Shown here in pieces: positions 54,605 to 62,465 of a stretch of DNA of 64,000 nucleotides (positions are counted from its first letter, which is position 1; every line of letters begins with the position of its first letter). The notes beneath the pieces were generated by a model. The model did not search any database. It was not told where the DNA came from and worked only from the letters and a program-made list of their open reading frames with translations. The DNA comes from Sphingobacteriales bacterium 44-15. GTDB lineage: Bacteria > Bacteroidota > Bacteroidia > Chitinophagales > Chitinophagaceae. The stretch is taken from assembly GCA_001899685.1 (NCBI GenBank), contig MKWG01000023.1, forward strand, positions 1 through 64,000. Direction: 5' to 3'. The position numbers were made by a program, and so were the translations under genes.

Positions 54605-54850
54605 ATTCATATTGCTGAGAAACACGAACGGCTTTAGTTCAGGCTGGTACATTACCTGTACAAGACTTTTCTGTTCCCTGTGGATTTTGTAGCGGTTCAT
54701 GTCTATCACTTCATTTACCCTGCAAAATTCATCTGCAGATTCCACGTCATGAAGTAATTCGTTTAATGATTCTACTTCCTGCTCAATGGCCTGGTTGCTC
54801 ATAGATTCGTCTTTCAATAAGACGAGGAGGTCGCGATTGGATGCTTTCAT
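54602..54850 (-). CDS. Small acidic protein of unknown function
   Basis: The 82-residue product has no signal peptide or membrane segment. It is mostly helical, with a central acidic stretch (NQAIEQEVESLNELLHDVESADEF) and a C-terminal hydrophobic end (LKPFVFLSNM). I do not recognise it. It follows a 43-residue lipoprotein gene on the same strand by 65 bases. Coding is supported by open frame and composition, but not by homology. Confidence 0.5.
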   Translation of the reverse strand: MKASNRDLLVLLKDESMSNQAIEQEVESLNELLHDVESADEFCRVNEVIDMNRYKIHREQKSLVQVMYQPELKPFVFLSNMN

Positions 54851-54915
54851 AATAAATAGGATTTGAACTTGGTTGTGAATTGAATATTGAATTAAAAATT
54901 AGAAACACTTTAATA

Positions 54916-55047
54916 TTAATAACCCACCATTCCCTTTTTACTGGGGCAACCACATCCTTTCTGACCGCCTTTAAAGATCCCGCAACCTGTTGCCATTACT
55001 ACCAGCATCAATACCACCAGCACAATTTTATAACTTCGTTTGATCAT
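54916..55047 (-). CDS. 43-residue lipoprotein with Cys-rich tail
   Basis: A short open frame reads MIKRSYKIVLVVLMLVVMAT, then GCGIFKGGQKGCGCPSKKGM and VGY. The hydrophobic segment ending ATGC is a lipoprotein signal with Cys22, and the mature part of 22 residues is basic with a CGCP motif. I recall similar short lipoproteins ending in CPxKKG in Bacteroidota, function unknown. It is too short for usual gene callers but has a clear signal and stop. Confidence 0.65.
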   Translation of the reverse strand: MIKRSYKIVLVVLMLVVMATGCGIFKGGQKGCGCPSKKGMVGY

Positions 55048-55164
55048 TACTATTTTTATAAGCCTTGAGTGTAAATTTAAACTAATTTAAATTCTATTTA
55101 TTGTAGTACCAATTATGTTTTTACCGACATTAACAGTACTACTCATCTAATAACTTCCAGCCAG

Positions 55165-56274
55165 ATGCAAAATCCCCGGATATTAGTGGCTCCGCTCGAC
55201 TGGGGACTTGGTCATGCTACCCGGTGCATACCTATTGTAAATGAACTGATTAGAAGGGATTGCGAGGTATGGATAGCAGGGGAGGGACAGGTGGCTGCAA
55301 TGCTCCAAAAAGAGCTGCCCGAAGCCCGGCTTTTGCCCCTCCGGGGATACCGTATTTTTTACCATAACACAATGCAAAAATTTGCCCCGACCATCATAAA
55401 GCAGCTCCCGAAAATAACCGGCGTCATACGTTATGAGCACAGGTGGCTGAAACAATTATTACGGGAGCGGCATTTTGATGCGGTCATCAGCGACAACCGG
55501 TATGGTCTGTGGAGCAGGGATACCATATCCGTTATTATCACGCATCAGATCAATATACTGTCGGGGCTGGGACCGGCTATAGATAATATTTTACGCAGCA
55601 TAAGCCACCGGTTTATCCGCAGGTTCAGCGAATGCTGGATACCGGATGTTGAAGGAGAGAATAACATTGCCGGCATGCTGTCGCATGGCAGCCGCCTGCC
55701 CCGCAATACAAGATATATCGGGATGCTGTCGCGGATGAAAAACCTGCCAACTGCCGGGGTGTATGATATTGCGATAGTATTATCCGGCCCTGAACCACGG
55801 AGAACGATATGGGAGAAAGCATTGCTCAGCATGCTGCAATCCTTCACCGGCAGGGTCTTGCTGGTGCGTGGTTTGCCGGCATCAGCGGAGCAACTTCCAA
55901 ATATCAATGGTATTACTATAGTAAATCACCTGTCGGCGGCGGAACTGAATATTGCCATCCAAAGTGCTGAATGGGTGATCTGCCGGTGTGGCTATTCCTC
56001 TGTGATGGATCTTCTCCGGCTGAAGCACAAAGCAATCCTGGTACCCACACCGGGACAAACGGAGCAGGAATATCTTGCAGCTTATCTTCACAGTAAGGGA
56101 GTTTTCTTTGCGGTGAAAGAAGACATATTCTCGCCTGAAAAGCATCTGCGGGAAGCGGCGTCTTTTCCTTATGATTTTAACGGGGTATATGAAGATGACC
56201 ACATTCTTCAGGAGCAGGTCGACAGGCTTTTGCATGCTATCCGTAAAAAAAGACAGGGAGCTGTTCGGTTATAA
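55165..56274 (+). CDS. GT-B glycosyltransferase (MurG/UGT-like)
   Basis: The 369-residue protein has two Rossmann-like halves. The first begins ILVAPLDWGLGHATRCIPIVNELIRR, and the second has VLSGPEPRR, VNHLSAAELNIAIQSAEWVICRCGYSSVMDLLRLKHKAILVPTPGQTEQEYLA, a donor-sugar-binding region like that of MurG. It may add a hexosamine to a lipid or polysaccharide. Its end overlaps the convergent kdsB end by six bases, and the products may act in the envelope together (inference). Confidence 0.85.
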   Translation: MQNPRILVAPLDWGLGHATRCIPIVNELIRRDCEVWIAGEGQVAAMLQKELPEARLLPLRGYRIFYHNTMQKFAPTIIKQLPKITGVIRYEHRWLKQLLRERHFDAVISDNRYGLWSRDTISVIITHQINILSGLGPAIDNILRSISHRFIRRFSECWIPDVEGENNIAGMLSHGSRLPRNTRYIGMLSRMKNLPTAGVYDIAIVLSGPEPRRTIWEKALLSMLQSFTGRVLLVRGLPASAEQLPNINGITIVNHLSAAELNIAIQSAEWVICRCGYSSVMDLLRLKHKAILVPTPGQTEQEYLAAYLHSKGVFFAVKEDIFSPEKHLREAASFPYDFNGVYEDDHILQEQVDRLLHAIRKKRQGAVRL

Positions 56275-56985
56275 CATTTTCACTGCCCGTTTCAGATCTT
56301 CTGGCGTGTCAATACCCACTGCTTTATAATCCACCTTTGTCATCCGCAATGGAATGCCATACTCCAAAAAACGGAGGCATTCTATTTTTTCGGCGTCTTC
56401 CAGCGGTGTTACCGGCCATTTTGTAAATGCTATCAGCGCCTCTTTCCTGAATGCATAAATGCCTACATGCTCGTAATGCTCCACCACGGCAGCTTCATTA
56501 CGCATGTAAGGAATGACGCTCCTGCTGAAAAACAGGGAGTTCATTTTTTTGTCGGCGACCACTTTCACTACATTGGGATTATGCAGCATTTCCTTATCGG
56601 TTATAGGCAACATCATAGAGCCTACCTGCACTTCTTTATCATCAAACAGATCTACAAGCTGCCGCATAGCCACCTTATCTACAAAAGGCGTATCACCCTG
56701 CACATTCACTACAATATCCACCTCCATTTCTGCCGCTGCTTCGGCAATGCGGTCGCTTCCGGACTCATGCTGCTGTTTGCTCATCACAGCTTTGCCGCCA
56801 TTTGCAACGATCTCTTCATAAATAATATCGCTGTCGGTAACCACCCACACTTCATCAAACAAGCCCGTAGCGAGGGTATTATCATGGGTATGCCTGATCA
56901 CTGTTTTATCGCCAAGCATTTTCATTAGCTTGCCGGGAAAGCGTGAAGCTGCATACCGGGCCGGGATCATTGCGACAATTTTCAT
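56269..56985 (-). CDS. kdsB: 3-deoxy-manno-octulosonate cytidylyltransferase
   Basis: The 238-residue enzyme activates Kdo as CMP-Kdo for lipopolysaccharide. It begins MKIVAMIPARYAASRFPGKLM and has VVTDSDIIYEEI, the KQQHESGSDRIAEA loop, VVNVQGDTPFV, HVGIYAFRKEALIAF and the C-terminal GIDTPEDL. The start at 56985 gives the usual N-terminus; the longer frame adds 11 residues. It is last in the leftward dnaN set. Confidence 0.95.
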   Translation of the reverse strand: MKIVAMIPARYAASRFPGKLMKMLGDKTVIRHTHDNTLATGLFDEVWVVTDSDIIYEEIVANGGKAVMSKQQHESGSDRIAEAAAEMEVDIVVNVQGDTPFVDKVAMRQLVDLFDDKEVQVGSMMLPITDKEMLHNPNVVKVVADKKMNSLFFSRSVIPYMRNEAAVVEHYEHVGIYAFRKEALIAFTKWPVTPLEDAEKIECLRFLEYGIPLRMTKVDYKAVGIDTPEDLKRAVKML

Positions 56986-57014
56986 GATAGTTTTTTTCAA
57001 AGATAGATGATGAT

Positions 57015-57839
57015 TCAATAATCTGTCTTGACCGTTTTATCAAAGGGTAGCCTGAACTGGTATCCTAAGTTTTCGTCCGTCTTATCTTCCAGCACATCCA
57101 GTCCATACCTGAGGTTTGCAGGATCAGTATAGGCAAAGGTGCCAAACATTCTGTCCCAAAGAGAAAAAATATTGGCATAATTGGTATCGGTATACGGCCG
57201 CTTAAAATGGTGGTGTACTTTATGCATATTGGGAGAAACAAATATCCAGCTTATCGGTTTGTCGAGCCATAGCGGCACCCGTATATTGGCATGATTAAAA
57301 TGAGTAAAAAGCGCTGCGACACTCCTGTAAAGAAAATAATAGCTGATAGGTATCCCCAGCAGGAAGACTCCTATAACCGTTGAAGTTTCCCTGAAAAGCC
57401 ATTCTCCCGGGTGATGCCGGGTGCCGGTAGTAACATCCACTTTGGTATCGCTGTGATGGATTATGTGAAATTTCCACATCCATTTTATTTTATGCATCAG
57501 GTAGTGCGGGGCATATTGCCCGAAAAAATCAAGCAGAAAAAGCGCGAGGATCAGTCTCACCCATTCCGGTAAATGGATAATATTAAGCAGCCCGAAATGA
57601 TTCGCCGTCACCCAGGCGCAGATCTTAATGGTGGAAAAGCCGAAGATCACGTTCAGCACAATGGTGCATGCAAGAAACACCAGGTTTACGCCCGCATGCC
57701 TGTAACGCTTAAAGGAAAATGTAAAAAGCGGGTAATACCCCTCTATCAGCCAGAAGAAGATCATTCCTCCCATGAGGATCAGGATCCTGTCGCCACTGGA
57801 AATATGTTCCCAATATTGAAGAAAGTCATTCATATGCAA
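57015..57839 (-). CDS. Sterol desaturase/fatty-acid hydroxylase family membrane protein
   Basis: The 274-residue membrane protein has four or more hydrophobic segments and the diiron histidine motifs of the family: HYLMHK, FHIIHHSD (HxxHH type), TRHHPGE, and HKVHHHFKRPYTDTNYAN, ending DRMFGTF. Such enzymes hydroxylate or desaturate lipid chains using O2. The substrate, perhaps a fatty acid or ornithine lipid, is not known. It lies 36 bases after the DUF2007 gene and 29 before kdsB, so it is probably co-transcribed. Confidence 0.88.
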   Translation of the reverse strand: MHMNDFLQYWEHISSGDRILILMGGMIFFWLIEGYYPLFTFSFKRYRHAGVNLVFLACTIVLNVIFGFSTIKICAWVTANHFGLLNIIHLPEWVRLILALFLLDFFGQYAPHYLMHKIKWMWKFHIIHHSDTKVDVTTGTRHHPGEWLFRETSTVIGVFLLGIPISYYFLYRSVAALFTHFNHANIRVPLWLDKPISWIFVSPNMHKVHHHFKRPYTDTNYANIFSLWDRMFGTFAYTDPANLRYGLDVLEDKTDENLGYQFRLPFDKTVKTDY

Positions 57840-57875
57840 GTTCTTGCAGAAAAGTTACAAAAGAATTTGCAGACA

Positions 57876-58304
57876 TCAGTTTTCTGAAAATAAAGAGGTT
57901 TTGGCCGGGGGAAGATCGTCAAACTCAAAGCCGCAATCAAAACAATGGTATACCTTCTTTATACTGAGGGCATAGCTGCCGAAAAGAAAGCCGATAATAG
58001 CGCTCAGCCAGTTGCCTGATTTTGCAGGGTTGGAGATATATTCCACATTATGAGAATGACATTGAGGGCATTCCAGGGCGGTCTTTTTGTTTTGCTCAAA
58101 TAAGCTTAACAGCACCCTTGCTTTTGATACTTCATTTTCCGGCACCACCAGCTTTATACCGCCCACTGCATTACTGAGAATAGGATCTACGGTTACCGTA
58201 TATTCATCCCGCAGAAAGCAGGTTATGCCTTCGGCCTGCAGCTTGCCCAGCATGATATTGGCATCAATGTAGTTATCAAAGCTTATTACGGGCACCATTT
58301 TCAT
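57876..58304 (-). CDS. DUF2007-domain protein with zinc ribbon
   Basis: The 142-residue protein has an N-terminal DUF2007 segment (about 4-70: VISFDNYIDANIMLGKLQAE, GGIKLVVPENEVSKARVLL) and a C-terminal zinc ribbon with two Cys pairs (ECPQCHSHN and YHCFDCGFEF) around a hydrophobic stretch. Proteins of this type have been called putative signal transducers, without proof. It follows dnaN by 14 bases. Confidence 0.85.
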   Translation of the reverse strand: MKMVPVISFDNYIDANIMLGKLQAEGITCFLRDEYTVTVDPILSNAVGGIKLVVPENEVSKARVLLSLFEQNKKTALECPQCHSHNVEYISNPAKSGNWLSAIIGFLFGSYALSIKKVYHCFDCGFEFDDLPPAKTSLFSEN

Positions 58305-58318
58305 TGCAAAACAAATGC

Positions 58319-59434
58319 TTACTGGTTGAGCATCAACGGCATAGCCAGCATCAGCAGGTCTTCCTCCTCGTCTTTGTCCACCGGCAGTAAAATACCGGCT
58401 TTTGTGGGAGTGGAAAGTTCCAGCACCACCTCACTGCTTGAAGTAGCGCTGAGCAGTTCTATTAAAAACTTGGCGTTAAAAGCGATCTGGATATCTTCTC
58501 CTTCATAACGGCAGCTCATTCTTTCATTCCCTTCAAAACTAAAATCCACGTCCTGTGCAGCAAGCTGCAATTCTGCCCCGCTAATGCTCAGGGCTACCTG
58601 GTTGGTGCTTTTATTGGAGAATACGCTGACGCGCCGCAGTGCGTTTTGAAAATCAGTGCGGCTTACAGTCATTTTATAAGGATTCTCAACAGGAATAACC
58701 ACTTTGTAATCAGGGAAACGTGCATCTATCAGGCGGCAAACCATTTCTGTGGACCCGTGATCTACAAAAAGATGGTTATTGTTGTAAGATACCTTCAGCT
58801 CATCTTCATTATCCGGAAGCGCCGATTTCAACAGGTTGAGCGGCTTTTTGGGAACAATGAAAGCGCCTTTTTCGGGACAGCTCACATCGGTTCTGCGATA
58901 TTTTACCAGGCGATGGGCATCTGTTGCCACAAAAGTGATCCCTTTTTTATCCAGTTCAAACAATACGCCTGTCATCGCCGGGCGGAGATCGTCGTTGCTC
59001 ACTGCAAACAGTGTTTTATTGATAGCCGTTACCAGGGCGGAAGAAGTCATGGTAAATAAGTTGGTATCGCTTGCGGCAGGCTCCTTGGGGAAATTATCCG
59101 GGTTTTCGCCCATCACCTTATACTTACCATTGTCGCTGGTAATTTCCACACCAAAGTTTTTATCAATAGTAAAAGTGAGCGGCTGATCGGGCAGGTTTTT
59201 TAAAGAATCTATCAGGATCTTCGCCGGTATGCAGATCTTGCCGCTGTCTCTCGCCTCAATATCAATATGGATCTTCATTACCGTTTCCAGGTCGGTAGCC
59301 ACTACGGTGAGCTTATTCTTTTCTATCTCAAATAAAAAATCTTCGAGGATAGGCAAAACCGTATTGGCACTGATGACACCACTGATATGCTGCAACTGTT
59401 TGAGCAATGCTGACGACGAAACAATAAACTTCAT
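58319..59434 (-). CDS. dnaN: DNA polymerase III sliding clamp, beta subunit
   Basis: The 371-residue protein forms the ring that tethers the replicative polymerase. Three similar domains are seen: MKFIVSSSALLKQLQHISGV ... FLFEIEKNKLTVVATDLET (1-115), then TLFAVSNDDLRPAMTGVLFEL and FVATDAHRLVKYRR (about 130-250), and ALRRVSVFSNKSTNQVALSI to LLMLAMPLMLNQ (about 255-371). It heads a leftward set with DUF2007, sterol desaturase and kdsB and is divergent from recX. No dnaA is in the window. Confidence 0.97.
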   Translation of the reverse strand: MKFIVSSSALLKQLQHISGVISANTVLPILEDFLFEIEKNKLTVVATDLETVMKIHIDIEARDSGKICIPAKILIDSLKNLPDQPLTFTIDKNFGVEITSDNGKYKVMGENPDNFPKEPAASDTNLFTMTSSALVTAINKTLFAVSNDDLRPAMTGVLFELDKKGITFVATDAHRLVKYRRTDVSCPEKGAFIVPKKPLNLLKSALPDNEDELKVSYNNNHLFVDHGSTEMVCRLIDARFPDYKVVIPVENPYKMTVSRTDFQNALRRVSVFSNKSTNQVALSISGAELQLAAQDVDFSFEGNERMSCRYEGEDIQIAFNAKFLIELLSATSSSEVVLELSTPTKAGILLPVDKDEEEDLLMLAMPLMLNQ

Positions 59435-59597
59435 AATAGCCGTTAAAATTTTGAATTAGGCAAATATAGAATTATGCGTATAAATCTACCCATTTTTTTA
59501 GAAGGATATCAGCGACTATTCTATTACTTTGCCACATTCCTGTTACAGGGTGCTTTTCCTCCGGGCAAAGCGGTTGTAAAAACCTTCAGGCAGCAGT

Positions 59598-60083
59598 ATG
59601 ATACCACGCAAACAACTTTCGCCGGAACAGGCTTATGAAAAAATAAAGCACTACTGCGCTTACCAGGAACGCAGTCATAAAGAAACCATGGATAAGCTGT
59701 ATTCCCTTGGTACGCGCAGGCAGCAGGCGGAAATCCTCCTTTCACAACTTATTGAAGAAGGATACCTGAACGAAGAGCGCTTTGCCATCCAGTATGCCGG
59801 CAGCAAATTCCGGATGAAACACTGGGGGCGTAAAAAAATTGAGCATGGGCTGAAAGAACGGTTTGTGAGCACTTATTGTATAAAAAAGGCCCTGGCGCAG
59901 ATTGTGGATACGGATTACGAAAATGCCCTGCACCGCCTGGCAAACAATAAATGGGAGGCGCTGAAAGGAACATCCAATGTTTTCACGAAAATGAAGAAAC
60001 TGCAGGATTATCTTTTGCAGAAAGGCTACGAATATGAGCTCGTGAATAATGCAGTAAAAAAAATAAGGGAAGAAAAGAGGTAA
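59598..60083 (+). CDS. recX: Regulatory protein RecX
   Basis: The 161-residue protein inhibits RecA filament growth. It shows the RecX triple three-helix arrangement: QAYEKIKHYCAYQERSHKET, then LLSQLIEEGYLNEERFAIQYAGSKFRMKHWGRKKIEHGLKE, then LQDYLLQKGYEYELVNNAVK. The order and spacing are typical of the family. recA is not nearby. Confidence 0.9.
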   Translation: MIPRKQLSPEQAYEKIKHYCAYQERSHKETMDKLYSLGTRRQQAEILLSQLIEEGYLNEERFAIQYAGSKFRMKHWGRKKIEHGLKERFVSTYCIKKALAQIVDTDYENALHRLANNKWEALKGTSNVFTKMKKLQDYLLQKGYEYELVNNAVKKIREEKR

Positions 60084-60129
60084 CAAAATATATTATTTTA
60101 GTTACTGGTAATTACAGGTTTAGGTTAAT

Positions 60130-60230
60130 GGGCAATGGTGAAACGTGAAACGGCAAATGATAAACGTGAGAGATGAAAAAGGTGAGCGGTCCATTGCCTA
60201 TTCACCATTCACCATTGCCTATTCACTAAA
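60130..60230. repeat. Dispersed hairpin element, copy p, with 15-base direct repeats
   Basis: It has GGTGAAACGTGAAACGGC and TAAACGTGAGAGATG, then two exact copies of CCATTGCCTATTCAC (60191-60205 and 60212-60226) separated by CATTCA. It lies between recX and the gene at 60240. Confidence 0.6.
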
Positions 60231-60239
60231 AAAAACATT

Positions 60240-60755
60240 ATGGCCAAATCTCCTAAAAAAAGCGCTGCAAGGCCGGCGAAAAAGACAGCAAAAAATAATA
60301 GCGCAAGAAAGGGCACTGCTGTAAAAAGGTCATTACCCCGCTCACAATCTGTACTGCGCACAAGAGGTGTGGATACGGGGAGCGCCGGCGAAAGTACGAC
60401 CCTTGATACTCTATATATTGTTGACGGATCGGGTAATGCTGTATCGCTTGAGATAAAAGTGGGCGCGGAAGAGCAAACCAGCGATATGACGATACACTTA
60501 GATAATACGATGGTTGCCGAAAACCACTCCGGAGATCTTCCTGCAACAACATTGGGAACAAATAAAAGCATTAATGGCAAAAAGTTGCGCATTGTTGCGA
60601 CCATCACTGATACTTCCAGGAAGACCAATTTTACCAGCCTGAGCATTCGCCTCACAGGCGGAATGGATGCAAACAACTTCAGCTTATCCAAAACGGTAGA
60701 TGAAGAAGGCGCTTCAGCGGACTATCTCTGCCTTATTGAATTTTTCAGGCCATAA
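60240..60755 (+). CDS. Unrecognised protein with Lys/Arg-rich tail
   Basis: The 171-residue product begins with about 45 residues rich in Lys, Ala and Arg (MAKSPKKSAARPAKKTAKNN), like a histone H1 tail, and has no signal peptide. From about residue 52 it becomes a moderately acidic beta-rich domain (LDTLYIVDGSGNAVSLEIKV, then DMTIHLDNTMV and GKKLRIVATITDTS). I do not recognise it. The basic tail could bind nucleic acid or an anionic surface. It is 35 bases before a probable outer-membrane protein on the same strand. Confidence 0.7.
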   Translation: MAKSPKKSAARPAKKTAKNNSARKGTAVKRSLPRSQSVLRTRGVDTGSAGESTTLDTLYIVDGSGNAVSLEIKVGAEEQTSDMTIHLDNTMVAENHSGDLPATTLGTNKSINGKKLRIVATITDTSRKTNFTSLSIRLTGGMDANNFSLSKTVDEEGASADYLCLIEFFRP

Positions 60756-60790
60756 AAGCAACAACATCTGATCAGATTAAAACTAAAGCT

Positions 60791-62035
60791 ATGCAGGTGA
60801 AAAATTGTTTATTCATCATGATGCTGCTACTCTCCTGCAGGGCGCTGGCGCAGCAGGAAACAGATACGACCATCACGGTTGACCTGCTGAACGCACCTGC
60901 CTCGCCCGCTTCCAGCTTACTGGGCATAGCACCGAGCGATATTGACAGGCCTACCGATGTTTCGGCCTTTATGCTGTCTTTGCAATCGGCATCCAATGCT
61001 TTTACCAGGCTGCCGTCCAATTATGCGGTAGATATAGCTCCTTACTGGCTGTTTAAAAAAAGTAAAAAGGGCGATATTACCACAAAGGGCTTTGCACAAT
61101 CTTCAGGCAAAGATGTTTTAAAGCAAACACTGGTATTGTCGTTTGCCATACGCAGTCCTGATACCGCTGCAGCAGGCACGCTGAATGCTAAAAGCGCATA
61201 CGGCGGCTTCGGCTTTAAGTTTTCCATTTTACGGGGTAAATACGACAATACTACTAATGCCGCACTTGATAAAATAAAACGCCTGCAGGATATCAGGCTA
61301 AGGCATCTGGATGAAATACTTACAGGGTATCTTGCAAATGTTGACCCCACAGTGATAGAGCTCCGGCAAAAAAGAAAAGACATGCTGGCGGGAAAAACTG
61401 CAGACGAGATCCGGACTATCATGGCAGGCGAAGAATATACCGCCATCAATAATGCGCTTAATAAAAAGCTGGCGGATTATTACGAAGCAGAGAAAAAAGA
61501 AAAAATAGATGCCATTGACAAAGAGATCCGGGACGTCGCGGCTTCTTTTCAAACAGTGAGGATCGGACTGACCTGGGATGTCGCAGGAGGTATCAGCACC
61601 GAGTTCAGGAACCTGCAATTCAATAACTCCAAAGTTTATAATGCAGGCGTGTGGAGCACTGTAGGCTACACCGATACTACTTATGGCGCCGGCTTATTCC
61701 TGCTGCGGCTTTTGCATAACCCCGACCAGGTTTTTGCAAAAGACAATATGATGAATGACATGGGCGATATCACCACACTTGATGCGGGAGTGCGGTATAT
61801 CTATGCAAAGCCACAGTCCGCATTCAGCGCAGGAGTGGAAGCGATATACAGGAGCATTCTTTCCTCCCATACCATAAACCCTTCCTGGCGTATTGTTTTT
61901 AATGCAGACTATAAAATACTGGCAAACCAGAAGCTCACTTTCTCTATCGGCAGGAATTTTGACGGCACTCTTACCAAAGCCGGGAACCTTATTGCTGCAT
62001 TGACCTTTTTGAAAGGGTTTGGGAATAAGAGATAG
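60791..62035 (+). CDS. Unrecognised probable outer-membrane protein with charged helical insert
   Basis: The 414-residue protein starts with a signal peptide (VKNCLFIMMLLLSCRALA). Its start and end are rich in alternating aromatic beta strands (GGFGFKFSILRG, VRIGLTWDVAGGIS, GVRYIYAKPQSAFSAGVEAIY, NQKLTFSIGRNF), as in a beta-barrel. Residues about 155-255 are a charged, probably coiled-coil segment (KIKRLQDIRLRHLDEIL, YEAEKKEKIDAIDKEIRD). No family was recognised. With the upstream gene it forms a two-gene unit, and it converges on fic. Confidence 0.72.
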   Translation: MQVKNCLFIMMLLLSCRALAQQETDTTITVDLLNAPASPASSLLGIAPSDIDRPTDVSAFMLSLQSASNAFTRLPSNYAVDIAPYWLFKKSKKGDITTKGFAQSSGKDVLKQTLVLSFAIRSPDTAAAGTLNAKSAYGGFGFKFSILRGKYDNTTNAALDKIKRLQDIRLRHLDEILTGYLANVDPTVIELRQKRKDMLAGKTADEIRTIMAGEEYTAINNALNKKLADYYEAEKKEKIDAIDKEIRDVAASFQTVRIGLTWDVAGGISTEFRNLQFNNSKVYNAGVWSTVGYTDTTYGAGLFLLRLLHNPDQVFAKDNMMNDMGDITTLDAGVRYIYAKPQSAFSAGVEAIYRSILSSHTINPSWRIVFNADYKILANQKLTFSIGRNFDGTLTKAGNLIAALTFLKGFGNKR

Positions 62036-62322
62036 GAGGAACATTAATAAAGCATTATTTTTCCTCAGAGATATTCCTTTTTTCACCGCCGGGTGTCCCT
62101 TCATCTTCCCAGGCGTAGTCTCGGCGCATGGCTTTGTGCGTTGGCTGCCGGACTCGCCGTGTAATAAATCAGGCGGTAGTTCAGTACCGCCCTGCCCCGA
62201 TAAAGCATAAAACGCCGGGCGATAAAACCTGCGACTGACGCGGTAAGTACTTCGATCATTACATTACGCCGAGTCCTGCCAGCCTTTCCAGTATGAGCCA
62301 AAGCAGAGACTCGGCTGGGAAG
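62036..62322. other. Non-coding stretch after the outer-membrane protein gene, no gene supported
   Basis: The sequence is GC-richer than nearby gaps. A minus-strand frame (62101-62376) is open but reads as Arg-rich composition without recognisable domain, signal or start context and runs into a repeat copy, so I do not call it. Its content is otherwise unclear. Confidence 0.4.
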
Positions 62323-62458
62323 AAACGTCAAACGTGAAACGGGAGACTTGCTTACCGGTTTACCTGCCGTAGACATGGCAGCCAGACGATAGATGAGAAA
62401 GACTCACATTTATCGTCTCACTTCTCACAAGGAAATACGACAAATTATTGTTGGATAA
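62323..62458. repeat. Dispersed hairpin element, copy q (near full length, inverted)
   Basis: It starts AACGTCAAACGTGAAACGGG and ends CACAAGGAAATACGACAAAT then TATTGTTGGAT. The minus-strand order is that of the full copy at 27133-27241 (CAACAATAATTTGTCG, GTGAGAAGTGAGACG, ATAAATGTGAG). It contains a nested TTGCTTACCGGTTTACC-type word. It lies at the convergent junction with fic. Confidence 0.7.
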
Positions 62459-62465
62459 ACCTGAT

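Noticed and set aside
59474..59638. A 54-residue plus-strand frame overlapping the start of recX
   Set aside because: It has no signal or domain, and recX in another frame explains the sequence better.
62101..62376. A 91-residue minus-strand frame between the outer-membrane gene and fic
   Set aside because: It is Arg-rich without any domain or plausible initiation signals and passes through a repeat copy, so it is not supported as a gene.
139..62458. CRISPR array, given many short repeats
   Set aside because: The repeats are dispersed singly over 60 kb rather than regularly spaced with unique spacers, and no cas gene is present.
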